Below, piece after piece: positions 1 to 12,253 of a stretch of DNA of 64,000 nt. The number at the start of each line of letters is the position of its first letter. Positions within the stretch are counted from its first letter, which is position 1. The notes beneath the pieces are model-generated. The model worked only from the letters and a program-made list of their open reading frames with translations. It was not told where the DNA came from and ran no database searches. Where the stretch lies: positions 14,489,885-14,553,884 of the forward strand of contig CP034984.1 in NCBI GenBank assembly GCA_004026145.2, in the 5' to 3' direction. The stretch comes from Takifugu bimaculatus (Eukaryota; Chordata; Actinopteri; Tetraodontiformes; Tetraodontidae). The position numbers and the translations under genes were made by a program.

Positions 1-981
1 TGGACAGCTGATGTCATCGCACCCGGCAGAGGACAGAGGTGCGTCTCCGTGTCCAGGATCTGGTGGAGGACATCCGGTCCGGTCCGTTACAGACGGTTCG
101 TTTTAAGCTGGTGAAAATGGCACATTTAACAGAAACAGACACTCAAACAGCACAAGTCAGCCAAGCTAGCCTGCTAGTTAACGTTAGCATGTAGCAAATC
201 TAAATCTAATCTGAATGTTCCAGACACCAAACACCACTACAGTCCATATCTGATGGGGGGGGGACAAAAAGCTCATTGAGCTCAGGAATGAGCTGTTGTC
301 ATAAATTAGCCTGTTAGCATTGTGATTACAGGCCGCTAACAGACAGTTTTCAACAGTGTTGCTTAACAAATGGTAAAGAAAATCTGTCGTTTCTAAACAC
401 ATGAATTAACCTGCTGATTTAGTTTAAACCAGGAGGAACCAAATCAAGTCCAGGCTGAATGTATATAGCAGCTATCAGCTGCTAATTAGCAGAACAGCTA
501 ACTGCTAAAAACATCATCAGCTAAAAGAGAGTGGAACAGACTGTGTGTACACTCACACACGCACACACACACACACACTCACACACACACTCACACACAC
601 ACACACACACACACGGGGTTTCGCTGATAGATGATGTCATCAGATTTGTACATGTTTTCTCTAAATTCAACTTTAAATCATTTAAATGTTTAATGTTTCA
701 TCTGACGACCGAAGTTTGATTCGGATGGGTTAGCGGCGCAAACGCTAATTCAAGCTAGAGCCTCATTTATCTTTAGCGTTAGTGAAAACAGCGCTAATGT
801 TAGCATTAGGTCAGACGTTCAGATGAAGTCAATAAATATAGCGAAGCGTTCGAAGCCTAAAACGGATCAACGTCAATCACTTTAGTTCGCAGATGCTTCT
901 GATTTGTCGTTAATTCAAGAATTGTGTTTTCCTATTTAAGCTAACAGTAAAGCGGTAAATAGTCGACTCTGATGCTAATAC
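1..981. other. Unique DNA without a recognised gene
   Basis: I found no exon, RNA gene or mobile-element protein here. The stretch is AT-moderate with many short TTAGC/GCTAGC words typical of teleost intergenic DNA. A broken (CA)n tract occupies about 551-616. The first 60 bases are open in two plus-strand frames and on the minus strand, but without recognisable family motifs or a convincing splice pair. Confidence 0.6.
551..616. repeat. (CA)n microsatellite
   Basis: This is a CA dinucleotide tract with occasional G or T interruptions. It is a simple repeat with no coding meaning, although one frame reads as His-Thr repeats. Confidence 0.9.
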
Positions 982-1212
982 CTGCAGGCGCGAGCGCGTA
1001 TTAGCGCGTTATTGAGGCTACTTCCTGGTGCGCCCGCCGTGTCAGCGCGGTGGCGGCCAATCAGAGCGGCGTGCGCTGTGAAAGGGTGAAATGGCGGCGT
1101 GAGCACATGAAAGGAAGTGATGCATCCATCTGGAAGCGGCTTTGACGCGGAGCAGCGGAGCGAGAGCGGATCAGCGGGCTTTTCAAACGACTGGAGCGAA
1201 GATCACACCAGG
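982..1212. promoter_or_regulatory. CpG-rich promoter-like patch
   Basis: CpG density rises sharply against the surrounding AT-rich DNA. The patch contains an ETS-type ACTTCCTG near 1019, a CCAAT box in GGCCAATCAGAGC near 1054, a YY1-like GAAATGGCGGC at 1088-1098 and further GCGG words. YY1 motifs in this orientation often lie just downstream of a transcription start, so a plus-strand start near 1080 is possible. A CAG|GTTTAA at about 1210 could be a weak first donor. I could not find the gene it would serve, and a minus-strand gene running out of the window is equally possible. Confidence 0.35.
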
Positions 1213-1689
1213 TTTAACTAAATATTATTATGGTCTGTAATTGGCAGGACTGAGCCATGGCGAGGAGGTGGGGGGGGGGGGTCCACCTTAGAAGGAACTG
1301 AAGAAGGGGGCAGGGCCATGGGGGGGGGGCATTTTGCACTTTGACAAACGGATTTGCTGAGTTTGTTTAACCCGACAGGCCGGCCGGCTTTTACACACTC
1401 ATTAAAGCGATTATTTACGAGCGGCTGAATGTTTTCTGTCTGATTCACACACACACACTCACACACACACACATCAGCTGTCCGATATTCCACCAACACA
1501 CTCCGAGTTTTCACCGTCGTCCTGTTTACACACAAGACGCTTCGACCTCTTAACTTTCTCCACGGTTAGCGTTTGCTACAGTTAGCTAGGCTTCCCTTGC
1601 TCGCATTCGCCCGTGCTAGCTAACCCTCGCTAGCGAGCGTTCGCTACAGCTAGCAGAAGGCCCGACGGGCGATTCCGTTTGTTTCTTTA

Positions 1690-1783
1690 TGTGTGGAATT
1701 AGAAAAACAACATAAGCAGCTAAAACTGTCCTCACTTTGCTAGAAAAACATGAATTTGGACACTCGATATGCAGCGAATACAA

Positions 1784-1832
<49 letters not shown>
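1690..1832 (-). repeat. Dispersed GT-flanked element, minus copy, with (CA)n tail
   Basis: The words GTCCTCACTTTGCTAG near 1728, then a GATATGCAGCGAATACAAGG stretch, followed by a long (CA)n at about 1787-1832, match the reverse complement of a family seen again near 26.4, 31.9, 33.3, 47.5, 53.0, 54.4 and 61.2-61.5 kb. I see no protein in it. It may be a SINE- or MITE-like relic tied to microsatellites. Confidence 0.5.
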
Positions 1833-1833
<1 letters not shown>

Positions 1834-1910
1834 TGGGGCAGCTGCAGTTTCAGAAAAAGAAAACCAGTTTAAATCACAAAAACTTTATTGATCTTTTCGG
1901 CTGGACACAA

Positions 1911-2731
1911 AGGAAACCGACAGACAGGAAACAGTCAGAAAGGAAACAGTCAGACAGGAAACAGTCGGACAGGAAACAGTCAGACAGGAAACCGACAGAC
2001 AGGAAACAGTTGGACGGGAAACAGTCAGACAGGTAACAGTCAGACAGGAAACAGTCGGACAGGAAACAGTCGGACAGGAAACCGTTGGACAGGAAACTGA
2101 AGGACAGGAAACAGTCAGACAGGAAACCAACAGACAGGAAACAGTCGGACGGGAAACAGTCAGACAGGTAACAGTCAGACAGGAAACAGTCAGAAAGGAA
2201 ACAGTCGGACAGGAAACAGTCAGACAGAAAACAGTCAGACAGGAAACAGTTGGACAGGAAACCGACAGACAGGAAACCGTTGGACAGGAAACTGACGGAC
2301 AGGAAACAGTCAGACAGGAAACCGACAGACAGGAAACAGTCGGACGGGAAACAGTCAGACAGGTAACAGTCAGAAAGGAAACAGTCGGACAGGAAACAGT
2401 CAGACAGAAAACTGTTGGACAGGAAACCGACAGACAGGAAACCGTTGGACAGGAAACTGACAGACAGGAAACAGTCAGACAGGAAACCGACAGACAGGAA
2501 ACAGTCGGACAGGAAACTGACAGACAGGAAACAGTCGGACAGGAAACAGACAGGAAACAGTCAGAAAGGAAACAGTCAGACAGAAAACAGTCAGACAGGA
2601 AACAGTCGGACAGGAAACAGTCGGACAGGAAACTGACAGACAGGAAACAGTTGGACAGGAAACCGACAGACAGGAAACAGTCAGACAGGAAACAGTTGGA
2701 CAGGAAACAGTCGGACAGGAAACAGTCGGAC
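1911..2731. repeat. 15-bp minisatellite, about 55 units
   Basis: The unit is close to AGGAAACAGTCAGAC, with recurring variants (CGACAGAC, TTGGAC, GTCGGAC, CAGAAAGG). Because the unit is a multiple of three, several frames on both strands stay open for long distances and read as five-residue repeats. There are no splice sites or non-repeat coding flanks, so I treat it as non-coding. Confidence 0.93.
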
Positions 2732-3257
2732 AACCATCAGGAACCCCTGAGAAGAGCAACAACGACAGACGAAGATGACAGGATGAGGTTTTTCTCCTCT
2801 TCATTGTCTCCATCGTCGGACGTTTATGAGTACATCAGATCACCGTCTGACCTTTGACCCTTCCTCGCCTCAGCTGGAGGACGTTGGGGTCTCGTCCTCA
2901 TCCGTCGCCCACAGAGACGAACCGATTGTGGATTAAAGATTATTGACAAAGTTTCCCAAATGTCGAAGTGGCAGCAGAGCGTTAGCGTTAGCATTGGCGT
3001 TAGCCATCATCCTCTTCATCGTCATTTTTATCATCATCACATTTATCCTGGTCATCATCAGTGATGTCACCTTTATTCTCATCATCATCATCATCATCAT
3101 CATCGCCATGGCCGCGGTCATCGTCGCCATCTATCACTGACCGTATCATCGTGGTCGTGGTGCCCCCCCCCCCCGCAGCATCGCCGCTGCTACACGAACG
3201 TAGCGAACAAATCGATGTCAGCTGTGTCCCGTTACCACGTTTCCCGGAGTAAAGAAT
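2732..3257. other. Spacer with (ATC)n tracts
   Basis: This segment contains AT-rich and CATCATC-type trinucleotide runs (about 3007-3060 and 3078-3102) and a short poly-C near 3163. I see no gene. Confidence 0.6.
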
Positions 3258-3518
3258 GTGAAAACGACGGTGTCCTCCCCCGTCCTCCCCCATCCTCCCT
3301 TGTCCTCCCCCATCCTCTCCATCCTCCCCCGTCCTCCCTGTCCTCCCTTGTCCTCCCCCGTCCTCTCCATCCTCCCCCGTCCTCCCTTGTCCTCCCCCGT
3401 CTCCCTGTCCTCCCTTGTCCTCCCCCATCCTCTCCATCCTCCCCCGTCCTCCCTTGTCCTCCCCCATCCTCCCTGTCCTCCCTTGTCCTCCCCCATCCTC
3501 TCCATCCTCCCCCGTCCT
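3258..3518. repeat. Pyrimidine-rich CCTCCC minisatellite
   Basis: Repeats of the form GTCCTCCCCCATCCTCC run directly into an N gap. The array is truncated by the gap, so its real length is unknown. Confidence 0.9.
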
Positions 3519-3618
3519 NNNNNNNNNNNNNNNNNNNNNNNNNNNNNNNNNNNNNNNNNNNNNNNNNNNNNNNNNNNNNNNNNNNNNNNNNNNNNNNNNN
3601 NNNNNNNNNNNNNNNNNN
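3519..3618. other. Assembly gap of 100 N
   Basis: Exactly 100 N separate a CCTCCC array on the left from an ATGG array on the right. The round length suggests a placeholder of unknown true size. Confidence 0.98.
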
Positions 3619-4032
3619 ATGGATGGATGGATGGATTGATGGATGGATGGATGGATGGAGGATGATGGATGGATTTGGATGATGGATGATGGATGAGGAT
3701 GGATGATGATGATGGCCTGGATGATGGAATGATGGATGAGGATGTGGATAGGGATGGATTGAGGAGGATGGGGATGGATGTAGATGATGGTATGGATGAT
3801 GGAATGATGGATGGATGAATGGATGGAGATGGGATGGATGGAATGGATGGATGATGATAATGGATGATGGAATGGACTGGATGAGATGATGGATGGATGG
3901 ATGGATGAGGATATGGTTATGGATGATGGATGGATATGAGATGGTGGATGGATGGAGGATGGGGATGATGGATGATGGATGATGGATGGATGGATGATGG
4001 ATGGATGATGGATGGATGGATGATGGATGGGT
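3619..4032. repeat. (ATGG)n tetranucleotide array
   Basis: ATGG/GATG repeats are interspersed with degenerate ATGATGG and GGATGAGG units. The array begins immediately after the gap, so its left boundary is unknown. Confidence 0.93.
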
Positions 4033-4619
4033 GGAGGGTGCTAGCAGCTCCATGCTAACATGCTACCAGTCAGGCCTGCAGGCCCACAGACGTGAGGCTC
4101 CGCCCACAGGCGCGAGGCCCCGCCCACACCCTCTGGTGGAGCCAGGTTCCTGTGAGCGTCGAGGGTCCAACTGGCGGCTGAACAAAGAGGCGCCGTCAAT
4201 CAGCCGCAGCCACGAGTGTCGTCGCGTTTCGCCGCCACTTTGCAGCTCTGGAGGTGCCAGGAAGCAGCAGCGCTGAGCTTTGTTCTCCTCTTTCTTCTTC
4301 TGTCGCTTGGCGAGCGAGTTTACAGCAGAGAACTTTAGCATCACCTGAAGTTCCTCCAACAATCAACTCCTGCGGCAGCTGTGCTGGAACAGGATGAACA
4401 TCACACCTCAGCCACCCAGGAGAACCTGGAGGAGCTCTTTCAAGCTTCCAGGAACTTTATTCATTTTTACTCCTTAAAAACTGAAGACAGACGAGTGAAG
4501 AAGGTTCCTCAATGAGTCAGAAGATGAACCAGAAACATCTGAGCTGGAGGTCACGAAGGTCACGAGCTGTCTGGAGCAGCTCGTCCTCAGTGAGTGGACG
4601 AGAATGGGGACGAGTGAGG
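4033..4619. other. Unique DNA without a recognised gene
   Basis: GC-moderate DNA with a few short open frames. None carries a recognisable domain or paired splice sites. Confidence 0.5.
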
Positions 4620-4778
4620 GACACCCCCAAGACCCCCAAGACCCCCAAGACCTCCAAGACCTCCAAGACCACCAATATCTCAAGACCCCCAAGACCTCAG
4701 ACACCTCCAACACCCCCAAGACCTCCAAGACCTCCACGACCCCCAAGGCCCCCAAGACCTCCAAGACCAGGAGAAACT
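4620..4778. repeat. 9-bp AAGACCTCC/AAGACCCCC minisatellite
   Basis: Roughly seventeen 9-bp units, slightly degenerate. The frames read as Pro/Lys/Thr-rich repeats, which I regard as accidental. Confidence 0.85.
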
Positions 4779-5990
4779 CTGGAGAGATCTTCTTCATAAC
4801 CTGGGAGAAAACCTCCATCCCAGAAGAAGAAGAACCTTCTCTGAGGCTGCCCGTTTGAACCGGACAGACTGGCCTCACACGTGACTTCCCACAATGCACT
4901 GCAACATGGAGGAGGTCCCGCGGCCGCAGCCATGTTGGCGGAGATAGCGATGTTCTCTGCTCTGCTGATTGGGCGACTCTTCGTTAAGTGGCGCTGAAGT
5001 CGCCTCGTTATTCCCCGTCTGCTCCGTCACCATCAGAAGCTCCTTCAGAGGTCCTCGAACGCCTCGCGCTCCTTCCCAATCACTCCTCCGCCTGCGTCAA
5101 ATCGGAATAATTAATCTGAAGTCGGCGCCGCCGCCGGCCAATCAGGCGGCCGCCTCCCTCTTCGCCGCTCCCTCGGCCTCTTCCTGTCACATGACCCCCG
5201 ACGAGGTCACGTGACGGATGAGATCATTGACCCCACGGCAGCATTGATTATTGATCAGGCTTCTGGAGCTGCTCTCACGTGCACAGATGAGGTCACATGA
5301 GCTCATTAGCAGCTTCTTCTCATCCTTCTTTTACTCGTCCCTAACTGCCCCCCCCCCCCCACCACCCCCTCCTGCCCCCTCCTGCCCCCCCCGGGGGGTC
5401 CACATTGTCGGGGTCCGGGCCTCTCTGTGGGAACAGATCCTCTGTTTGTCGGCCAATAGGTCCAATTCAGCCAGGGCCCTTTTACTGGGACCAGCACCAC
5501 AAAAGCAAAAGGGAAATGACCCCCCTCCCCCCACTGCCCGTCAACTGCCCCCCCCCCACCCCCCCACTGAGCCTCTCCAAGTTTGTTTAACAGATTGAGT
5601 CTCCACAGAAAGAGACAGAAAGAGAGAAAGCGTCGCCCATTAAGCTAATTATATAGAGCTGCTGTTCCTGTGAGGACCTTAATTGATGTTAATGTTTGTC
5701 TAATTGGGGGGAGGAGGTGGAGGGGGGGGGGCGAGGTTCCTTCTCAAAAGGTTCCTCCTCACAGGACAAGAAGCACTTCTCCCTCCACCCCTTCCTCCTC
5801 TTCTTTCTGTCGTTCACACCTTCCCACAATGCCTTTCACCTCCAGCTTTCTCACATTACCTTTCCTGCCCCCCCCCAGATTCCTCAACCCCCCCGCTGGA
5901 GGCCTCGGACCAGCTGGGTCGGAATGAGAAAACTGGCCTGTGAAGAGAAAGAGCACGGAACCAGTGCTGACCCGCGGCACCGGCGCTGGG
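4779..5990. other. GC-rich unique DNA with poly-C and poly-G tracts
   Basis: C-runs at about 5346-5395 and 5550-5565 and G-runs at about 5705-5732 interrupt otherwise unique sequence. Several open frames of 60-115 codons overlap these tracts and look like composition artefacts. I recognise no gene. Confidence 0.5.
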
Positions 5991-6300
5991 AAACACTGCA
6001 AATGCAGCTAAAATACTGTGAAAAACACTGGAAATGCAGCTAAAATACTGTGAAAAACACTGAAAACGCAGCTAAAATACTGTGAAAAACACTGCAAATG
6101 CAGCTAAAATACTGTGAAAAACACTGGAAATGCAGCTAAAATACTGTGAAAAACACTGGAAATGCAGCTAAAATACTATGAAAAACACTGGAAATGCAGC
6201 TAAAATACTGTGAAAAACACTGGAAATGCAGCTAAAATACTGTAAAAAACACTGAAAATGCAGCTAAAATACTGTGAAAAACACTGAAATAGTGTAAAAA
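5991..6300. repeat. 32-bp minisatellite (about 9-10 units)
   Basis: The unit contains GTGAAAAACACTGGAAATGC followed by AGCTAAAATACT. Units are nearly identical at 5991-6290. From 6300 to about 6810 the sequence decays into loose AAATACTG/CTGTAAAA words, as if an older, longer array had degenerated. Confidence 0.9.
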
Positions 6301-7672
6301 ATACTCAGTTCAAAGAGCTTAGAATACTATTAGTGTGAAATACTGCATAAAACTACTCTTAAAACTGAAAATACTGCCTAAAGACTAAAAAACTACTTAT
6401 AAACCCTGGAAATACTCAATAAATACTGTAAAATCCTACTAAAAATACTGCTTAAATACTGTAAAAAAACAACTTGTAAAAAAACAAAAATACTGATGAT
6501 TTACAGCAAAAAATATTGTTAAAGATATAGTCAAAAAACTAAAAATACTGTAAAAACAACTTCTGCTAAACACTGGAAATGCTACTTAAATAATGTAGAA
6601 AAAAAAAGTTGGAAATACTGAAAAAAGTTACCATTGAATATCTGGCTAAAAAAAATAGGACAATAAAAATCCAGTTAAAAACAGTGAAAATGCTGCTTAA
6701 ATACTGTAAAAACTAATGTTAAGACTAAGAGTACTTCTAAAATATAGTTTTAAAAAGAAACACTGTTAAAAACACTAAAAATGGTGTTTTAAAAAGAAAA
6801 ACTAGGGTTTAAATCCCGTGAAAAAGGAATGTTCACAATGAAACAAGGCCAACATCATGTCCCTGAACACAACACAGTTCAAGGACCCACGTTTGGAATT
6901 CAAGACCCTGTTTGGATTTTCAAGGTTTTGTTAATTTATAGATTTAGACATAAAATTGAACGTGCAAAAACAGAACAAATCCTTGGTAAACTTAAATATT
7001 TGATTCCTTTGTTGTTCGCTGACGTTAACGTCGACCGCAGTTTTATCATCTGTATTTTTTAAATGTTTTTTTGAAAGCGTTATTTTAAATTGTTCGTCTT
7101 TGTGGGATGTTTGTGAAGAACGTCTTTAAAACTGTTATTAAACCTCATCAAAGACAATTTCCTTTCCTCTCAACGTTGGCCGAACCATCTCATTTCATTT
7201 GGAAAAATGTTTGTAAAAATGCCTAAAACGCTCCCCGGACTTTACGAAAGTTCCCTTTGTTTTCCCAGAAATGTTTTGCGGCAACAAAGAAAAACCGAAA
7301 TGCGGCTTTTGGCGTTTTTGTTGCTCGTTTCTGTCCGAGTTTATTTTCACGAGCGTCGCGCTCGGTGGCGAATCGCACGGATCTACTTTTGTGCTTTCTT
7401 GTTGAACCCCGCGTGTCCTCTTGCGGTTAAATTTACCCATCATCCCCTGGGGGAGCCCCGCGAGGATCGACAGACAGGAGACAAGATGGGCGCTCCGGAG
7501 AAGAATGACAGCGTGACAAATAACCTCCGTAGATTTCTGCCCACAGACGATAAAAAGCATCGAAACTAAATGTCCCACGGCCAAATGAGACACCTGTCCA
7601 AACCTCTAAAGACCTTTTGTGTCTTTCACACATTCTTCTGCTGCCGTCTAATTGGGTGACCAGCCCGCGTGT
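6301..7672. other. Degenerate repeat tail and AT-rich unique DNA
   Basis: About 6301-6810 is a decayed continuation of the 32-bp array. The rest is unique. An open plus-strand frame at 7207-7569 and an overlapping minus-strand frame at 7195-7593 have no recognisable motif, so I do not call a gene. Confidence 0.5.
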
Positions 7673-7735
7673 TAGCGTGTGTGTGTTAGCGTGTGTGTGT
7701 TAGCGTGTGTGTTAGCGTGTGTGTTAGCGTGCGCG
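7673..7735. repeat. GTGTGTGTTAGC short tandem repeat
   Basis: Five units of GTGTGTGTTAGC-type sequence with variable GT number. Confidence 0.85.
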
Positions 7736-8250
7736 GCCTGCAGGGGAAGGTAAAACAGGCAGGCGGGGAGCTGAATAGAAATGTGATTGTGTTGCTGTCA
7801 AGCGCTCCCCTTTTTCTTTCTGAGCCCGAACAGAGAGGAGAAGTGTGAAGGTGGTGGTGGTGGTGGGGAGGGGGGGGGGGGCGAGGAGGGAGGAGGGGGT
7901 GAGGACGGGGACGGGGGGGGGGGTGAAAGAGACACACTTCATTTGTCATCCAGTGGTCTGATTGGAGTGGCAAAGCCAATTCAGCATCTCGAGTGGAGTT
8001 CCCATCACACAAACCTCCTGAAGCAAACCTCCTCTCCTCCTCCATCTCCTCCCTCTCACCCCCCCGCCCCCCCCACCCGCCGCCCCCCCCTCGTATCCTG
8101 CCAATCAAGCGCAGCCTGTTGGAGCTGGCGGTGTTGGAGCTGAGAGCTTCATCATGGTGGATTACAGCAGCGGTAATGACTCTCCGCGGCTATAATGGCT
8201 GCGGCTAATGGGGAGGGGGGGGGTGGGGTGGGGGGGGGGGGGGGGTGACG
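7736..8250. other. Asymmetric G-rich and C-rich tracts
   Basis: G-runs at about 7851-7925 and 8211-8246 and C-runs at about 8038-8092 dominate. The G-runs could form quadruplexes. Overlapping open frames are composition artefacts. Confidence 0.55.
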
Positions 8251-9982
8251 AGGGGGGGTCACGGGGACGGTTGGATGGACCCCGAATGCAGCATGAAACC
8301 GTCACAAATCAGTAAGGCAACGCCAGGCTGGTTGGGGCCCAAATCAATAAAATAGAAATCTTTTTTTCCTGGAAGGTTCCTCCAACCTTGAACCATCAAA
8401 CCTGAAGTTCTCTGATCCAAATCCGGTTTGGTTCTTCCAGAGCTGAACAAGAACATTCTGTCCTTCTCCAGAGGGGATCAACCTTGGCACCCGGACGACC
8501 TGCAGAACTTTGATCCCGCAAGAACAAAAGTTCTCCTGTGGAACTCAAGTCTTACTAAGAAGGTTCTTCAGGACACTGATGGTCACAAACAAGGCCCACT
8601 AAAAGGTTCTTGAGGTCCTAAAAACAGGTTTGGGTTATCAGGAATGGGTCGTGAAGGTCAGACTTTGTGCTTCTGTGGTGGTTCTGCCACTCAGTGAGTT
8701 CTGCAGGAGGTTCTCCTTGTTTTCACAAATGTTAAGCAGGTTCGTTTAAGGGTTCCTCAGATAAGGGGAGGACTTCACCAGTAGCTCAAAGGTCCATTAA
8801 AAGGTTCTACTGGTTGTAATGGACACTAACTGGTTTGAATGGTCCCTAATGAGATGCTTCCAGAGGTTCTGGTGCTCCTTGGGGGAGTTCTGTAGCGGTT
8901 AAATGATTCCACAGGCTCCTACTGACAGATCATTGCTGACGTTCTCCTCTCTGTTCTTTAGGAGTTTCTCAGACTTCAGTTTCAGTTGTTCTGAAAAGGT
9001 TCTGTGGTGTTCGTCCACGAGGCGCTTTGATAAGATTCTAGTTTGAAGGTTGGACTCTGGATGATGTCAGGAGCCATGAGAAGGTTCTACATGGCCAAGA
9101 TGATGTTCTCCTCCTCAGTTATGACAGCACCCGGGCAGGTTGAGTTCTGGCTGATCAGAGGAAGTACCGGGCTTTAAAGGGCCTCGTCTATTTCAAGTGT
9201 TGCTATCAAAGCATGTAATCCGGCTCCACGGGCCTGCTGGGAGTTCTGCATGAGATCCGCCATCCTCCGACTTCACCGGCTCGTCTTTCTCTTCAAAGAC
9301 CCGAGGCCAAGCGCGGGGCCGCGACCTTTGACCCCTCCCCTCCAGCCTTTCAGCTAACTCACCCTTCCATGAACTTTGATTGGTGTTCCCTTCAACGGTC
9401 CGGCGTCCCGGAGAACCGGGCCCACCTCCCAAACCGGACACAGTTGGGGTTTGCTGACTCTTATTGTGAAGGTGGGGGGGGCGGTTCTACTTCCTGTTTC
9501 CTGTGTGCGGCTGTAATCACGTCACGGTGTTTTTGTTCGCAGTAAGTGGACTAAATATTTGGATGCTGCAGAGGAAAGCAGAATAATTAAAGGTGTGATT
9601 TGTGGCAGCTGCTCCGAGTCTTTGGCTTCGTAATGAAAACAGCTCGTAAACAAAAGCAACAAACCCCTCGCTGTGATTTTCCGTGTGTGGGAAACAACTC
9701 ATTTTCCTGATGGCGTACTGTAATCATGGCGGAGCTTTAGCACGCTGAGCTTATTAATCTGAGGCGTCCACTCGTCGGAGCGGCTGTAAGTACAAACACT
9801 TTAAAGCATAAAGAGGCAGAATAATGCGGCGAATCTGAATTATTGTAATTATCGGTTGAGTCCGGCGACGGCGGTCGGGCCGAGACCGTTTCCAGGACGA
9901 GGACGGAGTCTGAGGAGAGACCCCTGAGGGTCAACAATTACAAAATAATGACTGTAATACAGTTGATCTCAACAACAGGCTG

Positions 9983-10013
<31 letters not shown>

Positions 10014-10760
10014 GGGGGGTCCTTCTGAGGAAGGAAAAGTTTAGAAGATCCCTAAACCCACGTTTACACTCCTAACTGGATCACATTCCTGAGAACGTTC
10101 CTCGGGGAATTACATCAATATTCAGACTGTACCCCCCCCCCCCCACTGCACCTGTGGACGGTCGAGAGAGCATCACCCCAGCTCCAGAGAGAGAGGAGGG
10201 GGGCCTCGACCCCTGAGAGGGTTCAAGAGTCAGGGTCAGAGGTCGCAGGTCAAGAGGAAGTCCTTTCTGCCACTTATCGTTCTCATCTAATGGAGTAGCC
10301 ATCTGTCAATCAGGAAGAGAGGGGAGGGGCCAACAGGTATCGCTGACCCCTGCTGCCGCTGCCGCTGTCCCCCGAGGGTCCGGCCTTCCAGAAATATGGC
10401 TCAGGGGTCCGAATCAGGTCGTGGGATTGTTTACGGTGTCCCCGCGTCCCCCGACCCTGAACAGCGGAGACGAACGACCACGACTTTGTCCTTTAATCAC
10501 ATTTCTGCTTCCACATTTAAATCCTGACTGGTCCCGACAGATGCATGTGGTCACAAACAAACAAGCAAGCAAACAAACAAACAAACCCTCTGTGAGGGTA
10601 AACATAATTCATGAATTCATAAACATAATTCATGAATTCATAAACATAATTCATTCTCCAGTCCTTTGATGTTGCGAGGACCAGCCCAAATGTCCTCGCT
10701 CTGCCAGTAGAATGAGTATTTGTGTACTCATTACATAGCGAGTACAAGAAAACAAACAAA

Positions 10761-10791
<31 letters not shown>

Positions 10792-12253
10792 TTATATAAA
10801 GACATATATGTTTAACACTTGGGTGTGTCTGATGCTCTTTGACAGCTAGGGGTTGTTTGACTGTAAATGTTTACCCGGGAGGGGGCAGTTTGGGGTGTGT
10901 GTGTGTGTTTGGGGTGTGTGTGTGTGTGTGGGGGGGGGGGGCACCTCTGGGATTGTGTGGAAATCCTCCAGCTCCTGTTTCATGGTCACACGGTTTCCTC
11001 GAACCTTGAAATGACCAACGGTTCAGATGAATCCTCCTGAGGGACGGCGGGACCGACCGCCTGGGACTGATCCAGAGTCAGCCTCGCTGCTGCAAAGCAT
11101 GCTGGGATGTCTGTTGATGCACATCACACATCTTAATCCAGCAATCCTTCAATTATCCAGAAACATGATCTGAGTCACCTGAGCTCACACCTTCAGAGCC
11201 GGAGGATCCAAACATTCCCACCGTCAGAGAGACTCCCCAAGGAACCTCCTCCTCCTCCTCCTCCTCCTCCTGCTCCTCCCCCTCCTCCTCCCCCTCTTCC
11301 TTCTCTCCCTCCTCGATGATCTTTATGTCTGCTGTGGAACACAAAGTGGTGCGTAATCAGGTCTAATGACGTTCTCCTCGGTCTGGGAGAAGCTCCTCGC
11401 CATCGTTCTCAGAGCTTCAGCTCCTGCAGGAATTATGGAGTTTTGGTTCCGTGGCTCCCAACCACCGGAGCTCCCTGGAGAGGGAGCAGAGGGAGCAGAG
11501 GGAGCAGAGGGAGCAGAGGGAGCAGAGGGAGCCGAGGGACAGGTAGACCGTGGGAAACCTTCACCGCAGCAACGAGCAGCAGGACACAGATGGTTCCTGA
11601 AGGTCCAGCCACAGATTATAATCCGTCTAAGGAACCGCGGCAGCAGGTCACGGCGGTGTCCGGCCCTGGCCGGTGACATCATCTCCTCCCACCTGCTGCC
11701 CAGGTTCCCTCAGCGGGTCCCGGTTCTTCTCCTGCGGCGCTGCTATTCACGCTGCCGTCACGTGACCCGAGCTGAGAGGCCCGATTGGGCCGGGCGGAAG
11801 GGAAGGATGAGCATTTTCCGGGGCCGTCTCCGCCCACAAACACGCCCGGCGGTGTCAATCATCCAGCTTTTGTTACGCCATTAGTGGAGAAGAGAAACAG
11901 GTTGTGCGGACAAACCTCGGGGGCCCCGGCGGCGGCCTGATTGCGGCGCCTCGGCCCGTCTGAATGCTGCTAATCATTTGTCTGATTTGCAGTGAGGAAT
12001 AATCAAAGCAGCGTCCTGATTAATGCTGATTTGGACGGACGGACAGACGGACCCCCTCCTCTCCTTCGCCCCGCACGGCCTCCATCATCGCCAGTGGCGC
12101 CAGCGCACATCGCTGGTGTCCAATCAGACGGCTCCGTGTCAGTCAGGTGGGGGGGGGGGGGTGGTCAGAGGTGTTTGTGTTTCTGATGTTCTGTCACCAC
12201 GTTCTCCTCATTAGTTCCATCAAAACAGAACCGTTCCTGCTGAAGCGGCTCCG
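8251..12253. other. Unique DNA with scattered simple repeats, no recognised gene
   Basis: I find no supported gene. Notable pieces are: a stretch enriched in GGTTCT words at about 8370-9150; (GT)n plus poly-G at 9981-10018; poly-C at 10130-10144; (CAAA)n at 10557-10584; a roughly 20-bp CATAATTCATGAATTCATAA repeat at 10604-10655; (CCT)n at 11244-11300; and six 9-bp GGAGCAGAG units at 11482-11537. A minus-strand exon-like block at 11210-11336 is discussed under findings. Confidence 0.5.
10679..10792 (-). repeat. Possible diverged copy of the dispersed GT-flanked element
   Basis: AGGACCAGCCCAAATGTCCT and TAGAATGAGTATTTGTGTAC, followed by (CA)n, resemble the reverse complement of the family best seen at 31.9 kb. 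The match is looser than for other copies. Confidence 0.35.

Noticed and set aside
1885..2733. A 282-codon minus-strand open frame (Ser-Asp-Cys-Phe-Leu repeats)
   Set aside because: It is the 15-bp minisatellite read in one of several frames kept open by its period; no unique coding flank.
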